From positions 1-60,227 of the forward strand of contig NZ_MCZZ01000048.1 of assembly GCF_002875705.1 (NCBI RefSeq): 60,227 nucleotides of DNA. Direction: 5' to 3'. This document shows positions 1-9,589 of the stretch, one piece after another. The notes below the pieces were generated by a model. It had not been told where the DNA came from, made no database searches, and saw only the letters and a program-made list of their open reading frames with translations. This DNA is from Vibrio sp. 10N.261.45.E2 (GTDB lineage: Bacteria > Pseudomonadota > Gammaproteobacteria > Enterobacterales > Vibrionaceae). Numbering within the stretch: the first letter of the stretch is position 1; each line of letters begins with the position of its first letter. A program made the position numbers and the translations under genes.

Positions 1-120
1 TTCTTAAACGATCGGCATTATACCTTATTGGTAGGGCTTTTTATTTGTCTGTACTTGTATAGCATCGTTAGCACTATAAACTGGTTAGCGTAGCATTATG
101 TTCAACCGTTTAACTTGTCT

Positions 121-1296
121 TTATATCGGCTGTTTTTGAATACGCGATTTACGAGCACTGAATGCGAACAACAAGATAACGGCTAACACGAATGGTAATA
201 CGTAGACATTGAGGTTCTGCCACCCAGCTGTTGATTCTAGCCAACCAGAGAGCATGGCGGTAATAGTCACACACCCAAAGACAACAAATTCATTAAACGC
301 TTGTGCCTTGGCCTTGTTCTGTGACTGATAAGACTGACTAAACAAGCCCGTTGCCGCGATAAACATGAAGTTCCAACCCACTCCCAACAAAACCAAAGCC
401 GCTCTAAAGTGCCAAATAGATTCACCATGAATGTTAATCGCAATACAGGCAACGAATAGTAGCCCACCCGCCAAGATCATCATTCTTGATCCAAACTTTT
501 CAATAAGTGATCCAGTAAAGAACGCAGGAACAAACATCCCCAACACGTGCCATTCGATCACACCCGCCGCTTTAGTAAAGTCAAAGCCGCAGCCAATCAT
601 TGCCAATGGTGTTGCTGTCATCAGGATATTCATCACGGCATAAGCGACCATGGCAGCAAACACAGCGCCAATAAAGTTGGGCGCTTTTACTATCACGCTA
701 AGAGGATCGGCTTTAGGAGCCTGACTATTAAAAGAGACTTTTGGAAATTGAATGGTTTGTAAAATGAGTAACGCAAGAATGTTCAAGCCAATCAAAGAAG
801 CAAAAGCACCAATGTACAAGCCATCTTGCGACCACTGTTGCGACATAATTGCTAAGTTAGGCCCTAATACGGCTGCTAAAACGCCACCAGCCATAGAGAT
901 AGAAATCGCTCGATGCCTAGCGTTTTCATCACACACTTCAATTGCAGCAAAGCGATAAAGCGTGCCAAAACCAATACCGATCCCAAGCAAAAATGTGGCG
1001 AAGCAAAACAAGTAGAAATGTTGCTGAGATAGCGCGTAGGTAGCAAGGCTAGCCCCTGTAATGCCAACCACATTACCAATGCTAAACCCTCGCTTTCGCC
1101 CTAACTTCCCTGAAATCAAAGACGCAGGAATAGTGGCAGCCATCAAGCCCAAAAATTGCAGTGCAACCGGCAAAGTGATCATGCTGACATTCGGTGCAAT
1201 CTGCTTACCGATCAATCCAATCACAGAGATCAGCAATATGTTTCCCGTCATCAACAAGGCCTGACACAGTGAGAGCAGCCAAACATTTCTATTCAT
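121..1296 (-). CDS. MFS transporter (drug/metabolite exporter type)
   Basis: A 391-residue major facilitator protein of the inner membrane with about twelve hydrophobic segments and a basic loop after TM2 containing SGKLGRKRG, the usual MFS motif A region. The substrate cannot be read from sequence; the 12-TM form resembles DHA1-type exporters. The reading frame extends 17 codons further upstream, but I place the start at the ATG at 1296 because it follows AGGAACGAAG and because the extension would overlap a dyad at 1321-1336. It is transcribed divergently from a LysR gene starting at 1526, a layout typical of a regulator controlling its neighbouring exporter. Confidence 0.85.
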   Translation of the reverse strand: MNRNVWLLSLCQALLMTGNILLISVIGLIGKQIAPNVSMITLPVALQFLGLMAATIPASLISGKLGRKRGFSIGNVVGITGASLATYALSQQHFYLFCFATFLLGIGIGFGTLYRFAAIEVCDENARHRAISISMAGGVLAAVLGPNLAIMSQQWSQDGLYIGAFASLIGLNILALLILQTIQFPKVSFNSQAPKADPLSVIVKAPNFIGAVFAAMVAYAVMNILMTATPLAMIGCGFDFTKAAGVIEWHVLGMFVPAFFTGSLIEKFGSRMMILAGGLLFVACIAINIHGESIWHFRAALVLLGVGWNFMFIAATGLFSQSYQSQNKAKAQAFNEFVVFGCVTITAMLSGWLESTAGWQNLNVYVLPFVLAVILLFAFSARKSRIQKQPI

Positions 1297-1320
1297 CTTC
1301 GTTCCTAAATATGAGCACAG

Positions 1321-1336
1321 TTGGTCAATAGACCAA
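1321..1336. promoter_or_regulatory. Dyad TTGGTC-N4-GACCAA, candidate LysR operator
   Basis: A perfect 6-bp inverted repeat separated by AATA lies 25 bp upstream of the MFS start, in the divergent MFS/LysR interval. Its position suits an operator or repressor site. The assignment to the LysR protein is inference; the spacing is not the classical T-N11-A. Confidence 0.35.
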
Positions 1337-1525
1337 AAATTCAACAAAGTCGCAACACTTTGTTACTCATAACAACTCTACAAAGCGGCTGATAGTCCAT
1401 CACGTTAAGTTTGATTAGCCTTACTTTAGGCACTAGAGTTGAAATTATCATTACTTAAGATAATAATAATTTTCTGTTATTCATTGGCTTTATTACTCAA
1501 TAAGCCAACGCATTTGAAGGTGAGT

Positions 1526-2416
1526 ATGATTAATCCACTTTGGCTCAATACGTTTAAGACTCTGGTTGAAGTTGGCCATTTCACCCAAACGGCTGAAAAG
1601 TTGTATATGACACAACCAGGGGTCAGTCAGCACATCAAGAAGCTTGAACAAGCTTGTAACTGTGATCTGCTCTCTCGTGAAAATAAGAGTTTCGAGTTGA
1701 CCGAACAGGGTCGGATTATGTATCGCTATGCGCTCAAACTAGAGAAAGACCAAGAAGATCTTTTTGAGTCTCTGAGTTTTGATAACCCTTATGCTGGGCA
1801 ATGTCACCTTTCCTGCTCTGGTTCACTCTCTTTGCGCCTCTACCCAAAACTTCTTGAATTACAGCAACAATACCAAGAACTCAGTATTAACTTAGAAGCG
1901 GCGCCAAACAAAAAGATATTGAACGACCTAATCGAAGGCACCACCGATATCGGCATTGTTAGGCACTCACCGAACGACAGCTACTACCAAAGCCAAGTCA
2001 TCGGTAAAGAAGCGCTTTGCCTTATCGTCCATCACAGCCTTGCTGATCTAGAGATAACACCGCAAATATTGAACGACATTGGGTTGATTGCACATCCAGA
2101 CTCTGCACACTACCTGTCTTTGTACTTTGACCTGTGTGGAGATAAAGATTTAGCGAACATCAACGTAAATGAAATACCAAGGTCTGGCTACATCAACCAG
2201 CTTCATCAGATATTGTTACCAGTATCTAAAGGGTTAGGCTTTACAGTGTTACCGGCTGGTGCAGTTGAACACTTCCCTGATAGAGATAAGTTGCACGTTG
2301 TGCCACCAAAGGTAGAAGTTGAGGAGACGCTGTATTTGGTTCAAAAGAGAAACCGAAAATTGCCGCACCGATACGATACAGTTGTTGAACTCATCAAACA
2401 GAACGTGAGTGGTTAG
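1526..2416 (+). CDS. LysR family transcriptional regulator
   Basis: A 296-residue LysR protein. The N-terminal winged helix-turn-helix (about residues 4-62) carries the typical FTQTAEKLYMTQPGVSQHIK stretch; the remainder is a substrate-binding-like effector domain. The frame begins upstream at 1439, but the first 29 codons are hydrophobic and not LysR-like, whereas the ATG at 1526 follows GAAGGTGAG and gives the canonical LysR N-terminus. Probably regulates the divergent MFS exporter and itself. The effector is unknown. Confidence 0.88.
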   Translation: MINPLWLNTFKTLVEVGHFTQTAEKLYMTQPGVSQHIKKLEQACNCDLLSRENKSFELTEQGRIMYRYALKLEKDQEDLFESLSFDNPYAGQCHLSCSGSLSLRLYPKLLELQQQYQELSINLEAAPNKKILNDLIEGTTDIGIVRHSPNDSYYQSQVIGKEALCLIVHHSLADLEITPQILNDIGLIAHPDSAHYLSLYFDLCGDKDLANINVNEIPRSGYINQLHQILLPVSKGLGFTVLPAGAVEHFPDRDKLHVVPPKVEVEETLYLVQKRNRKLPHRYDTVVELIKQNVSG

Positions 2417-2433
2417 AAACATTAATGAATTGA

Positions 2434-2468
2434 TGAAAGCCTTTAACTACAGAGGTTAAAGGCTTTCA
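2434..2468. terminator. Strong inverted repeat between convergent genes
   Basis: A 14-bp perfect stem (TGAAAGCCTTTAAC with its complement, loop TACAGAG) lies between the convergent LysR and hybrid kinase genes. It probably acts as a bidirectional terminator; there is no long T tract on either side. Confidence 0.65.
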
Positions 2469-2563
2469 TACTGAAGTGCTTATTGTTAAGACAGCGATAA
2501 CAATAAAGAGAGCAATTATTACATGTCAACGAAGCAAAATGGCTTAGTTGTAGTCTAAGGTGC

Positions 2564-5500
2564 TTATTCCAACGAGCTTAGAACCTCACCAGCTCGCTCG
2601 AAATCGTAGCTATCTAATGCACTTTTAATATCTTTAAGCACAACAGCGTGTGGATACTGCACGAGTAACTCAGCCACGTATTGCGTCGCATCGTTATCGT
2701 AAGCCTCGAGTAGAGACAACAACTTTGTCTTTTGCTCAAGTGCAATCCTAGGAGGCTCCGTCACATTCGCTAGACTCACCTCAACTTCAGCTGCACATGG
2801 CTTACCCAAAACGCGCCCAACCTCTTCAATCAACTCATTTAATCCAAGTTCACTCTGCTTAAGATCCGTCTTAGTACACGTTTTGTTGTGAGCGTTGTGT
2901 TCAATTACACCAAGTAACTCAGCCAATCGAACTCCCCCAATCGATGCCGCCATGCTTTTTAATGTATGCAAGTTCCGCTCTAACGTACCCCAATCGTCTT
3001 GTAGCAGGTTATCAAAGGTTTGCGACATAATGCTTGGCGCGCCCTGACAGAACCTATCAAGCACCTTAGCTTGCAACTCTGCATCATGATAAGTCAGCTG
3101 CTCAAATCTCGATTGCGAGAAAATAGGCAGTTCATTTGGAATATCAGAATTTAGTGTTGCACGCTCATCATAGCCGTCGGTCTGCATTGTACTTTTAGAC
3201 TCTTCTGATGACACTTTTCCTTCAACCAACACCTCTGGGACCATGTACCTAGTAACCAAAGACATCGCTTTATCGATAACAATGGGCTTATCCAAGAAGT
3301 CCGTGACACCTGCTTCTCTCGCTCGTTGTTTCGCGTCAGCAAACACATTGGCCGACATTGCAATAATAGGTACGTCTTTATCGAATTCACGAATCAAACG
3401 CGTCGCTTCAAAGCCATCCATAATTGGCATTTGAAGATCCATAAAGATTATCTCGTAATCATTATTTTTAGCTAACTCCAACGCTTCCTTACCGTTTTCA
3501 GCCAGATCGGCATTCAATTTAGAGCGACTGAAAAATGCCAAGGCTAAATCTTGGTTCAACTCATTGTCTTCAACCAATAATACTCTTTGGCCTTTGAATT
3601 CTATCTGATAATCCAACTGCAACTCTTGAGCTTTAAACTCTATTAATTCATCAGCACTTGATCTTGGTAATGTCAGAACAAATGAGAACTCGCTTCCTTT
3701 TCCGTAAACACTCTCAACTGTGATCTGACCGCCCATCGCATGAACTAATTTTTGACTAATATTGAGCCCAAGCCCGGTTCCGCCAAATCTGCGTGTCGTG
3801 GTGGAATCCGCTTGGCTAAATGCTTCAAACAACTTATGTAAATTCTCATCAGAGATGCCTATTCCGGTATCTGTCACACTGACCTTCATTGTTAAGCTGT
3901 TGTCATTCGACTCGATCAGAGCAACGTTTAACGCCACACTGCCTTTTTCCGTAAATTTAATCGCATTACCAACAAGATTGAGTATGACTTGGAACAACCT
4001 CAATGGATCACCTTGCAAGGGCGTATGTAATTCCGAGTCAACTGACATCGTCAAATTCAGTTGCTTCTCAGCCGCTTTCGATTCCATCAGCTCAATGACA
4101 TCTTGAAACGTCGTCATCGGGTCAAATGGAATGCTATCAATAACAAGCTGCCCTGCTTCTATCTTTGAGAAATCCAAAATATCGTTGATGATAGCTAATA
4201 ATGAATGACCCGAACGATGCACTTTCTCAATATAATTTCGAGCAACCGGATTAGATATTTCTCCAATCGCTAGATAAGACAAGCCAATAATCGCATTCAT
4301 TGGCGTTCTTATTTCATGGCTCATATTGGCTAAGAATTCAGATTTGGCTTGGCTTGCCAAATCTGCTCTCTTTTTCTCTTCTTCTAGTTGTTCATTTAGG
4401 CGTTTCATTTCAGAAATATCAAAAGCCCAAAATAGAGTCGCAACTTCCCCATCAAGTTCAAATAGGTAGTAACTAACAAGGGCGACAAAACGGCTGCCAT
4501 CAAATTTCCTAAGCACTAACTCCCTATTCACAACCTTACCGTAAAGGTTCAGTTCTTTATACAATCCATCACGGTCCGATAAAGAGTTATAAACGACTTC
4601 AACATCAATAGAGGAAAGTTCTCTCCGTTCTACTCCAAAGAGACGTTTTGCCGTATCGTTCGCATAACGAACTTGTTCGTCGACAATAACACTCGCAGCT
4701 ATAGGGGACGTATTCAAAATGTTGTAAAGCTGACTTTGTGCTTTACGAAGTGCTTCAGTAGCGTTATTAGCAATAGTGATTTGCTTGGATAGTTTTCTAT
4801 TCCAAAATACAATCAACAACACTATCACGACGGAAAATACCGAGATGGTATAAACAAGTTGGTAATCAACTTTTTCAATCGCTTTAGGTGCAGCCCATTT
4901 CGCGGATATTTTTTGGTGGTCTTCCGCAGAGATACTTCCTATTGCTTTGTTAACAATAGACAGTAACAACGGCTCTGATTTGATGACATGTAAGGTCGGC
5001 GACAAAAAGAAATCCAATCGGCCAATAATTCCGATACCTCGATAACCAAATGAATTGATCAAATAATTTAGGACATCAACAGTATCAATCATCGCATCAA
5101 GCTCACCTGAGTCGACACGTTCTAATCCGTCATTAGTCGAAGACACCATCGACCAATTAATATCAGGATAACTATCTACTATAGCTTCTGTGTTGGCTCC
5201 CGCCTCTAATATACCGATTTTCCAACCGGCAGCTTCTTCTAAAACAAGGCTATTCACATCCCGCCTTGAAGCAATGGCTAAGCGACTAGAAAATAACTTC
5301 TTACCCGCCTTCACGTTTTCACGAAGTGAACGGTTTTCTACAGCAGCCGAGACAAGGTGCACTTTCCTATGGTCAACGAGTCGTCGAGTCTCTTTCCAAC
5401 TGCCGACATCAACATGTTCCAAGCGTAAACCTGTTTTCTGTTCGATCAGCTTTAGGTAATCATCGATCATACCGATGTATTCCCCTTTGCTCGATACGGC

Positions 5501-7510
5501 CTCATAAGGCAAAGAGTTAGGGTCAATACCGATTTTTAATACTGGATGAGACTTTATCCACTGACGTTCATTTTGGCTGAGATTAAGAAGTTCGCCAGCT
5601 AAGCTGTTTGATTGATAAATATCAGAAATATAACGTTTTGCGCCATCTCCGAATGATTCAAATTGCTCAATGGCAGGAAAATAAACATGACTCCCTTCCA
5701 CGGAACCCACATCGAAATAGAACGTCATAAACCCAGCATTGGTACTGCCCGTCTGTGTTTTATAGCCAGCGCCTTTCGTCACGGATGACAGTTTAGAGGT
5801 ATTTTTCTTGTCCAATAATGACGTTGATACATCTCCTAGGAACCAAGATTCTAGCGGTCGCTTATTATTGTCAGCCAGTGCAGAAATAACCATGAAGGTA
5901 TTATCTGCATCAAATATGTCAAAAATCTTAGGCAGTTCATCAAAGCGATCATTGACGATAAAATACGCTGAAATTTGAGCAATAATATCAGCCTTCTTCA
6001 GAACCGGAGTCAGGTCGTTCTTAATTTGTCTTCTAAGGATTGGCTCAAACTCTCCGTCTTCCCTTTTCAGGTTTGCCAATGCGACATTGAAGCGGTCTCT
6101 TAGCTCAGCCCCCCTGAAATCGACGTAGATGGGATAGCTGACTTTATAATCTTCATGGATCTGAATCTCGCGCATTTCAATAAAACGAGTATTGGTGACA
6201 AACCAGGTTAACACCCGCCTTTCTACCATGAGGAAATCAACATTTTGAGCTCTCAGCTGGGAAAACGCCGACTCTAAGCTGTCGAGATCTTCTATCCGAT
6301 CAATGCTCAATTGGCTATCCAACACTTCTACGGAGTTTTTAATCGGCGATGTTTCATCGAACAGCAAAGCACCCAATGACAAGTTTTTTGCCGATTTCAA
6401 ATCCAGCTTACGCCTCTTTAATGACACTGGTACGAAATCAACATCCATCACCTTATCACTGACAAAGTGCAATGAGGAATCATCAAGTTGAACGCCAGAA
6501 ACAAATGATATTGAGCTATTGTTATCGATAGCTTGACGAGCTGCACTACGAGGCAAAGTGACAACGTCACCCAGTCGATATCCCATATCATTCAAAGCCC
6601 TTTGCATAATGTCATGCTCTAAGCCGACAGAAGTACTGTCTGGATACATGTAAGGCGGGTTACCGAAACCAAATACGCCTTTAATGGGAGAGCGATAAGG
6701 CGAGCTATCTAACCATTTAGACAAAATGCGGTTCTTTTTACTGATATCAAACGTTTCAATTTGTTTATTCAATAAGTTAAGTAACTCATTGTCATTGGAA
6801 CGAATGACCATGGCTGCCTTGATGTTTTTCCAGCGTTCAAGCACATAGTTTACCGCTAAATTGTCAACTCCACTTTTATGGGCAAGATCCATGGTGGTCA
6901 CAGGTTCAGCCAGTAAGCCATCAACCGACCCGTCTTCTAATGCGCGAATAGCATCAATGGCCGTATCGAACTCAACTAGCTCAATCGAACTAAGCTGCAC
7001 GCCAGATCGCTCTAGGTCGATGCCTTCTCGAACCATGCCAATTCGCCTCTTGCCCTCTTGCTCAATTTTATTGTTGAGGTGATCATCGGTAGGAAGAATG
7101 ACGGCAATTTGGTACGAGATATAAGGATCAGTTTGAAGGAAACGACCTCCTTCGCTGGGATCAAACTGTTGAAACGGAAACACATCGCCTTTCCCGTCTA
7201 ACAAAGCTTGCTTTGCTTCAGCGTGAGAATCTACGCTGATGAAGTTGGTTTTTACGTTGAAACGCTCTTCAAGATCGTAAGCCCAATCTCGAATAATCCC
7301 GTCGACTTGTCCGTCATCACCAATAAATGAGTAAGGATAGTGACTGGATAGCGTAACAAACGTGATTTCACGATCAGGATCTTGCCATAGGTTTGGTTGT
7401 TGCTCTGGAGCCGCCTCAGCGTTAACGCTAGCGGCACGAACAGCGAAGACAACAAACAAAATTATGGCGATGAAATAACACTTACCCGACATCTTCCAGA
7501 GGTCACTCAT
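2564..7510 (-). CDS. BvgS/EvgS-like hybrid sensor histidine kinase
   Basis: A 1648-residue unorthodox kinase. After a signal peptide it has two or three periplasmic SBP_bac_3-like modules: about 45-275, a degenerate one 275-490, and 640-870 starting near the WIKSHPVLKIGID stretch. A membrane segment follows at about 885-910. The cytoplasmic part has PAS (930-1040), HisKA with the phosphoacceptor in MSHEIRTPMN near 1063, HATPase with NAIKFTEKG and GTGLGL (1180-1250), a receiver with IIFMDLQMP near 1357, and C-terminal Hpt with LHTLKS near 1515. This is the complete His-Asp-His relay of BvgS/EvgS proteins; periplasmic ligands are likely small solutes, identity unknown. The start overlaps the upstream response-regulator gene by 8 bp, so the two are probably co-translated and the Hpt may pass phosphate to that regulator. 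Confidence 0.9.
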   Translation of the reverse strand: MSDLWKMSGKCYFIAIILFVVFAVRAASVNAEAAPEQQPNLWQDPDREITFVTLSSHYPYSFIGDDGQVDGIIRDWAYDLEERFNVKTNFISVDSHAEAKQALLDGKGDVFPFQQFDPSEGGRFLQTDPYISYQIAVILPTDDHLNNKIEQEGKRRIGMVREGIDLERSGVQLSSIELVEFDTAIDAIRALEDGSVDGLLAEPVTTMDLAHKSGVDNLAVNYVLERWKNIKAAMVIRSNDNELLNLLNKQIETFDISKKNRILSKWLDSSPYRSPIKGVFGFGNPPYMYPDSTSVGLEHDIMQRALNDMGYRLGDVVTLPRSAARQAIDNNSSISFVSGVQLDDSSLHFVSDKVMDVDFVPVSLKRRKLDLKSAKNLSLGALLFDETSPIKNSVEVLDSQLSIDRIEDLDSLESAFSQLRAQNVDFLMVERRVLTWFVTNTRFIEMREIQIHEDYKVSYPIYVDFRGAELRDRFNVALANLKREDGEFEPILRRQIKNDLTPVLKKADIIAQISAYFIVNDRFDELPKIFDIFDADNTFMVISALADNNKRPLESWFLGDVSTSLLDKKNTSKLSSVTKGAGYKTQTGSTNAGFMTFYFDVGSVEGSHVYFPAIEQFESFGDGAKRYISDIYQSNSLAGELLNLSQNERQWIKSHPVLKIGIDPNSLPYEAVSSKGEYIGMIDDYLKLIEQKTGLRLEHVDVGSWKETRRLVDHRKVHLVSAAVENRSLRENVKAGKKLFSSRLAIASRRDVNSLVLEEAAGWKIGILEAGANTEAIVDSYPDINWSMVSSTNDGLERVDSGELDAMIDTVDVLNYLINSFGYRGIGIIGRLDFFLSPTLHVIKSEPLLLSIVNKAIGSISAEDHQKISAKWAAPKAIEKVDYQLVYTISVFSVVIVLLIVFWNRKLSKQITIANNATEALRKAQSQLYNILNTSPIAASVIVDEQVRYANDTAKRLFGVERRELSSIDVEVVYNSLSDRDGLYKELNLYGKVVNRELVLRKFDGSRFVALVSYYLFELDGEVATLFWAFDISEMKRLNEQLEEEKKRADLASQAKSEFLANMSHEIRTPMNAIIGLSYLAIGEISNPVARNYIEKVHRSGHSLLAIINDILDFSKIEAGQLVIDSIPFDPMTTFQDVIELMESKAAEKQLNLTMSVDSELHTPLQGDPLRLFQVILNLVGNAIKFTEKGSVALNVALIESNDNSLTMKVSVTDTGIGISDENLHKLFEAFSQADSTTTRRFGGTGLGLNISQKLVHAMGGQITVESVYGKGSEFSFVLTLPRSSADELIEFKAQELQLDYQIEFKGQRVLLVEDNELNQDLALAFFSRSKLNADLAENGKEALELAKNNDYEIIFMDLQMPIMDGFEATRLIREFDKDVPIIAMSANVFADAKQRAREAGVTDFLDKPIVIDKAMSLVTRYMVPEVLVEGKVSSEESKSTMQTDGYDERATLNSDIPNELPIFSQSRFEQLTYHDAELQAKVLDRFCQGAPSIMSQTFDNLLQDDWGTLERNLHTLKSMAASIGGVRLAELLGVIEHNAHNKTCTKTDLKQSELGLNELIEEVGRVLGKPCAAEVEVSLANVTEPPRIALEQKTKLLSLLEAYDNDATQYVAELLVQYPHAVVLKDIKSALDSYDFERAGEVLSSLE

Positions 7511-8528
7511 CTTTGAACTTCTCTTTAATCTCTAGAATCTCAGGCAATTTAGTGAAAAACAGATCAACGATAGTCGGGTCAAAATGCTTACCTTTCTGCT
7601 CAGTGATTAAGGCCAAAGCATCTTCGACACTCCAAGCTTTTTTATAAGGACGCTCTACCGTCAGAGCATCAAACACATCAGCCACAGCAGCGATTCTGCC
7701 AACCAATGGGATGTCTTCCCCTGCCACTTGACTCGGATACCCGGAACCATCCCATTTCTCATGGTGATACTGCGCCACTTGAATCGCCATGCGCATCAGT
7801 TTGGAATCGCTCTGCCTACCAAGGATCTCAACACCGTACTCGACGTGTTTTTGCATGGTAGTCCACTCATCGGCATCCAACTTACCCGGCTTCAGTAACA
7901 CGCTATCAGGAATGCCAATCTTACCAATATCGTGCATTGGCGCCGCGTCACGGAGCGTTTCGGCATCTTCATCAGTCATGCCCAACGCCTTGCCCAACAC
8001 CTCACAGTAGTGACTCATGCGCTTAACGTGCATGCCAGTTTCATTGTCCTTAAATTCAGCTGCCCTACCCAATATGTTCAGCGTCTCTAGCTTACCCAGA
8101 TTGATCTCTTGAGTTTTCTCTTTCACTTGATGGAACAGCGCTCGTTGTTGGTCATACAAAGCGATGTGGGTTTTGACACGCTGGAGCGCGATTTCAGGCG
8201 TGATAGGTTTGGTTAGGTAATCAACAGCACCTAGAGATAACCCTTTCACTTCGGCTTCGGGACCAATTTTGGCGGTCACGAAAATGATAGGAATGTGAGC
8301 CGTATTCGGCTGATCTTTAAGTTGGCGGCACACCTCGTAACCATCGATGTCAGGCATCATGATATCGAGGAGGATAAGGTCTGGTTGCGGCACCATCTTC
8401 GCAATCTTGATACCAATTGTACCGTTAATCGCTACTTTCACTTGATAGGTATCTTTGAGTATTGCCGTTAACACATCCAAGTTACTTGGGGTGTCATCCA
8501 CGACTAACACTATTGGTTTACGAATCAT
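7503..8528 (-). CDS. Response regulator with HD-GYP phosphodiesterase domain
   Basis: A 341-residue protein. The N-terminal receiver (1-125) has acidic residues in VLVVDDTPSN, phospho-acceptor D55 in LILLDIMMP and the conserved lysine K107 in LTKPIT. The C-terminal HD-GYP domain (about 150-335) keeps HD at 199-200 (HDIGKIGIPD), HHEKWDGSGYP with GYP at 263-265, and later metal-binding positions, so it should degrade cyclic di-GMP. The start follows GAGGTATCA. Promoter-proximal gene of a two-gene operon with the BvgS-like kinase, so an extracytoplasmic ligand would control cyclic di-GMP turnover rather than transcription directly. Confidence 0.92.
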   Translation of the reverse strand: MIRKPIVLVVDDTPSNLDVLTAILKDTYQVKVAINGTIGIKIAKMVPQPDLILLDIMMPDIDGYEVCRQLKDQPNTAHIPIIFVTAKIGPEAEVKGLSLGAVDYLTKPITPEIALQRVKTHIALYDQQRALFHQVKEKTQEINLGKLETLNILGRAAEFKDNETGMHVKRMSHYCEVLGKALGMTDEDAETLRDAAPMHDIGKIGIPDSVLLKPGKLDADEWTTMQKHVEYGVEILGRQSDSKLMRMAIQVAQYHHEKWDGSGYPSQVAGEDIPLVGRIAAVADVFDALTVERPYKKAWSVEDALALITEQKGKHFDPTIVDLFFTKLPEILEIKEKFKDE

Positions 8529-8758
8529 TGATACCTCGTATAAAAATCAAACAGTTATAGCCCTAGTGTAGATCGTTTTTGGAAGGCGGGGCACAAAAAA
8601 TAGCAAATGATTTTAAAAAATGGATAGTAAATCTATGAGTGACATCAAACTATCATTTTAGTTAAAGCTACCTGTCAAGATTACGTCGATTACACCCTTA
8701 TGATTGAACAATAAACCATCAGCAACATGTTAAATCTCAGGCTGTTTATTAACAAAAA

Positions 8759-8783
8759 AAGAGCTCCTGGTTAGGGAGCTCTT
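8759..8783 (-). terminator. Intrinsic terminator after the siderophore transporter operon
   Basis: A 9-bp stem AAGAGCTCC with loop of seven, followed on the minus strand by a run of T. It sits 30 bp beyond the ABC ATPase stop codon. Confidence 0.85.
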
Positions 8784-8812
8784 AAGTATTGTTCATTGGA
8801 GAGTGGAATAGA

Positions 8813-9577
8813 CTAGCGACCTGAGTAATACATACAGATTCGAACACCATCGAACTCGCGAATCTCAAATGGGATCTCGTAGATTGATTCCATCACTGAT
8901 TGTTCCACCACTTCACAGACCTTGCCCGATTTAACCACTTTGCCTTTCTTCATCGCGACAATATTATCTGAATAGCAAGAAGCGAAGTTGATGTCGTGAA
9001 TCACGATCACCACAGCTTTGTTGAACTCATGCGCTAAACGACGCAGTGTCTGCATGATTTCAACTGAGTGTTTAATATCAAGGTTATTCAGAGGTTCATC
9101 TAAGAACACATAATCCGTATCTTGCGCCACAACCATCGCGATAAACGCCATTTGACGCTGACCACCACTTAACTCATCAAGGTATTTGTTTTGAATATCT
9201 GTGATACCAAGGTGCTCTAGCGCGGTGTCGACGATCTTATGATCTTCGTCTTTCAAGCGGCCTTGAGAGTGTGGGAAACGACCAAAGCAGACCAACTCAC
9301 GAATCGTAAATCGCATATTGATGTTGTTCGATTGTCTTAACACAGCAAGGTGCTTCGCGAGTTCTTTGGTATCCCATTCAGCCAGTAGTTTATCGCCAAT
9401 GACCACTTCACCCGCGTCACTGTCTGTTAAGCGGCTCGCCATTGAAAGCAGTGTACTTTTACCCGCACCATTTGGGCCAATGATAGAAGTCACTTCTCCT
9501 TTTGGGAACATAGCACTGGCATCGTCAACCACGAGTGCTTTGCCATACTTCTTACTTAAACCTGTTAATTTAATCAC
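8813..9577 (-). CDS. vctC: Ferric siderophore ABC transporter, ATP-binding protein (VctC-like)
   Basis: A 254-residue ABC ATPase of the FepC/FhuC group. Walker A is GPNGAGKST, the signature is LSGGQRQMAF, Walker B is DYVFLDEPLNNLD, and the H-loop follows in VIVIHDINFA. It energises uptake of an iron-siderophore through the two permeases encoded just upstream (12-bp gap). The start codon is GTG at 9577 behind AAGGTAGTAA. Gene order binding protein, permease, permease, ATPase matches vctPDGC of V. cholerae; the ligand (catechol type) is inferred from that synteny. Confidence 0.85.
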   Translation of the reverse strand: MIKLTGLSKKYGKALVVDDASAMFPKGEVTSIIGPNGAGKSTLLSMASRLTDSDAGEVVIGDKLLAEWDTKELAKHLAVLRQSNNINMRFTIRELVCFGRFPHSQGRLKDEDHKIVDTALEHLGITDIQNKYLDELSGGQRQMAFIAMVVAQDTDYVFLDEPLNNLDIKHSVEIMQTLRRLAHEFNKAVVIVIHDINFASCYSDNIVAMKKGKVVKSGKVCEVVEQSVMESIYEIPFEIREFDGVRICMYYSGR

Positions 9578-9589
9578 TACTTACTACCT

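Noticed and set aside
1466..1480. Weak match to the island element upstream of the first LysR gene
   Set aside because: Three mismatches in 15 bp within an AT-rich stretch, in a gene unrelated to the envelope region; probably chance.
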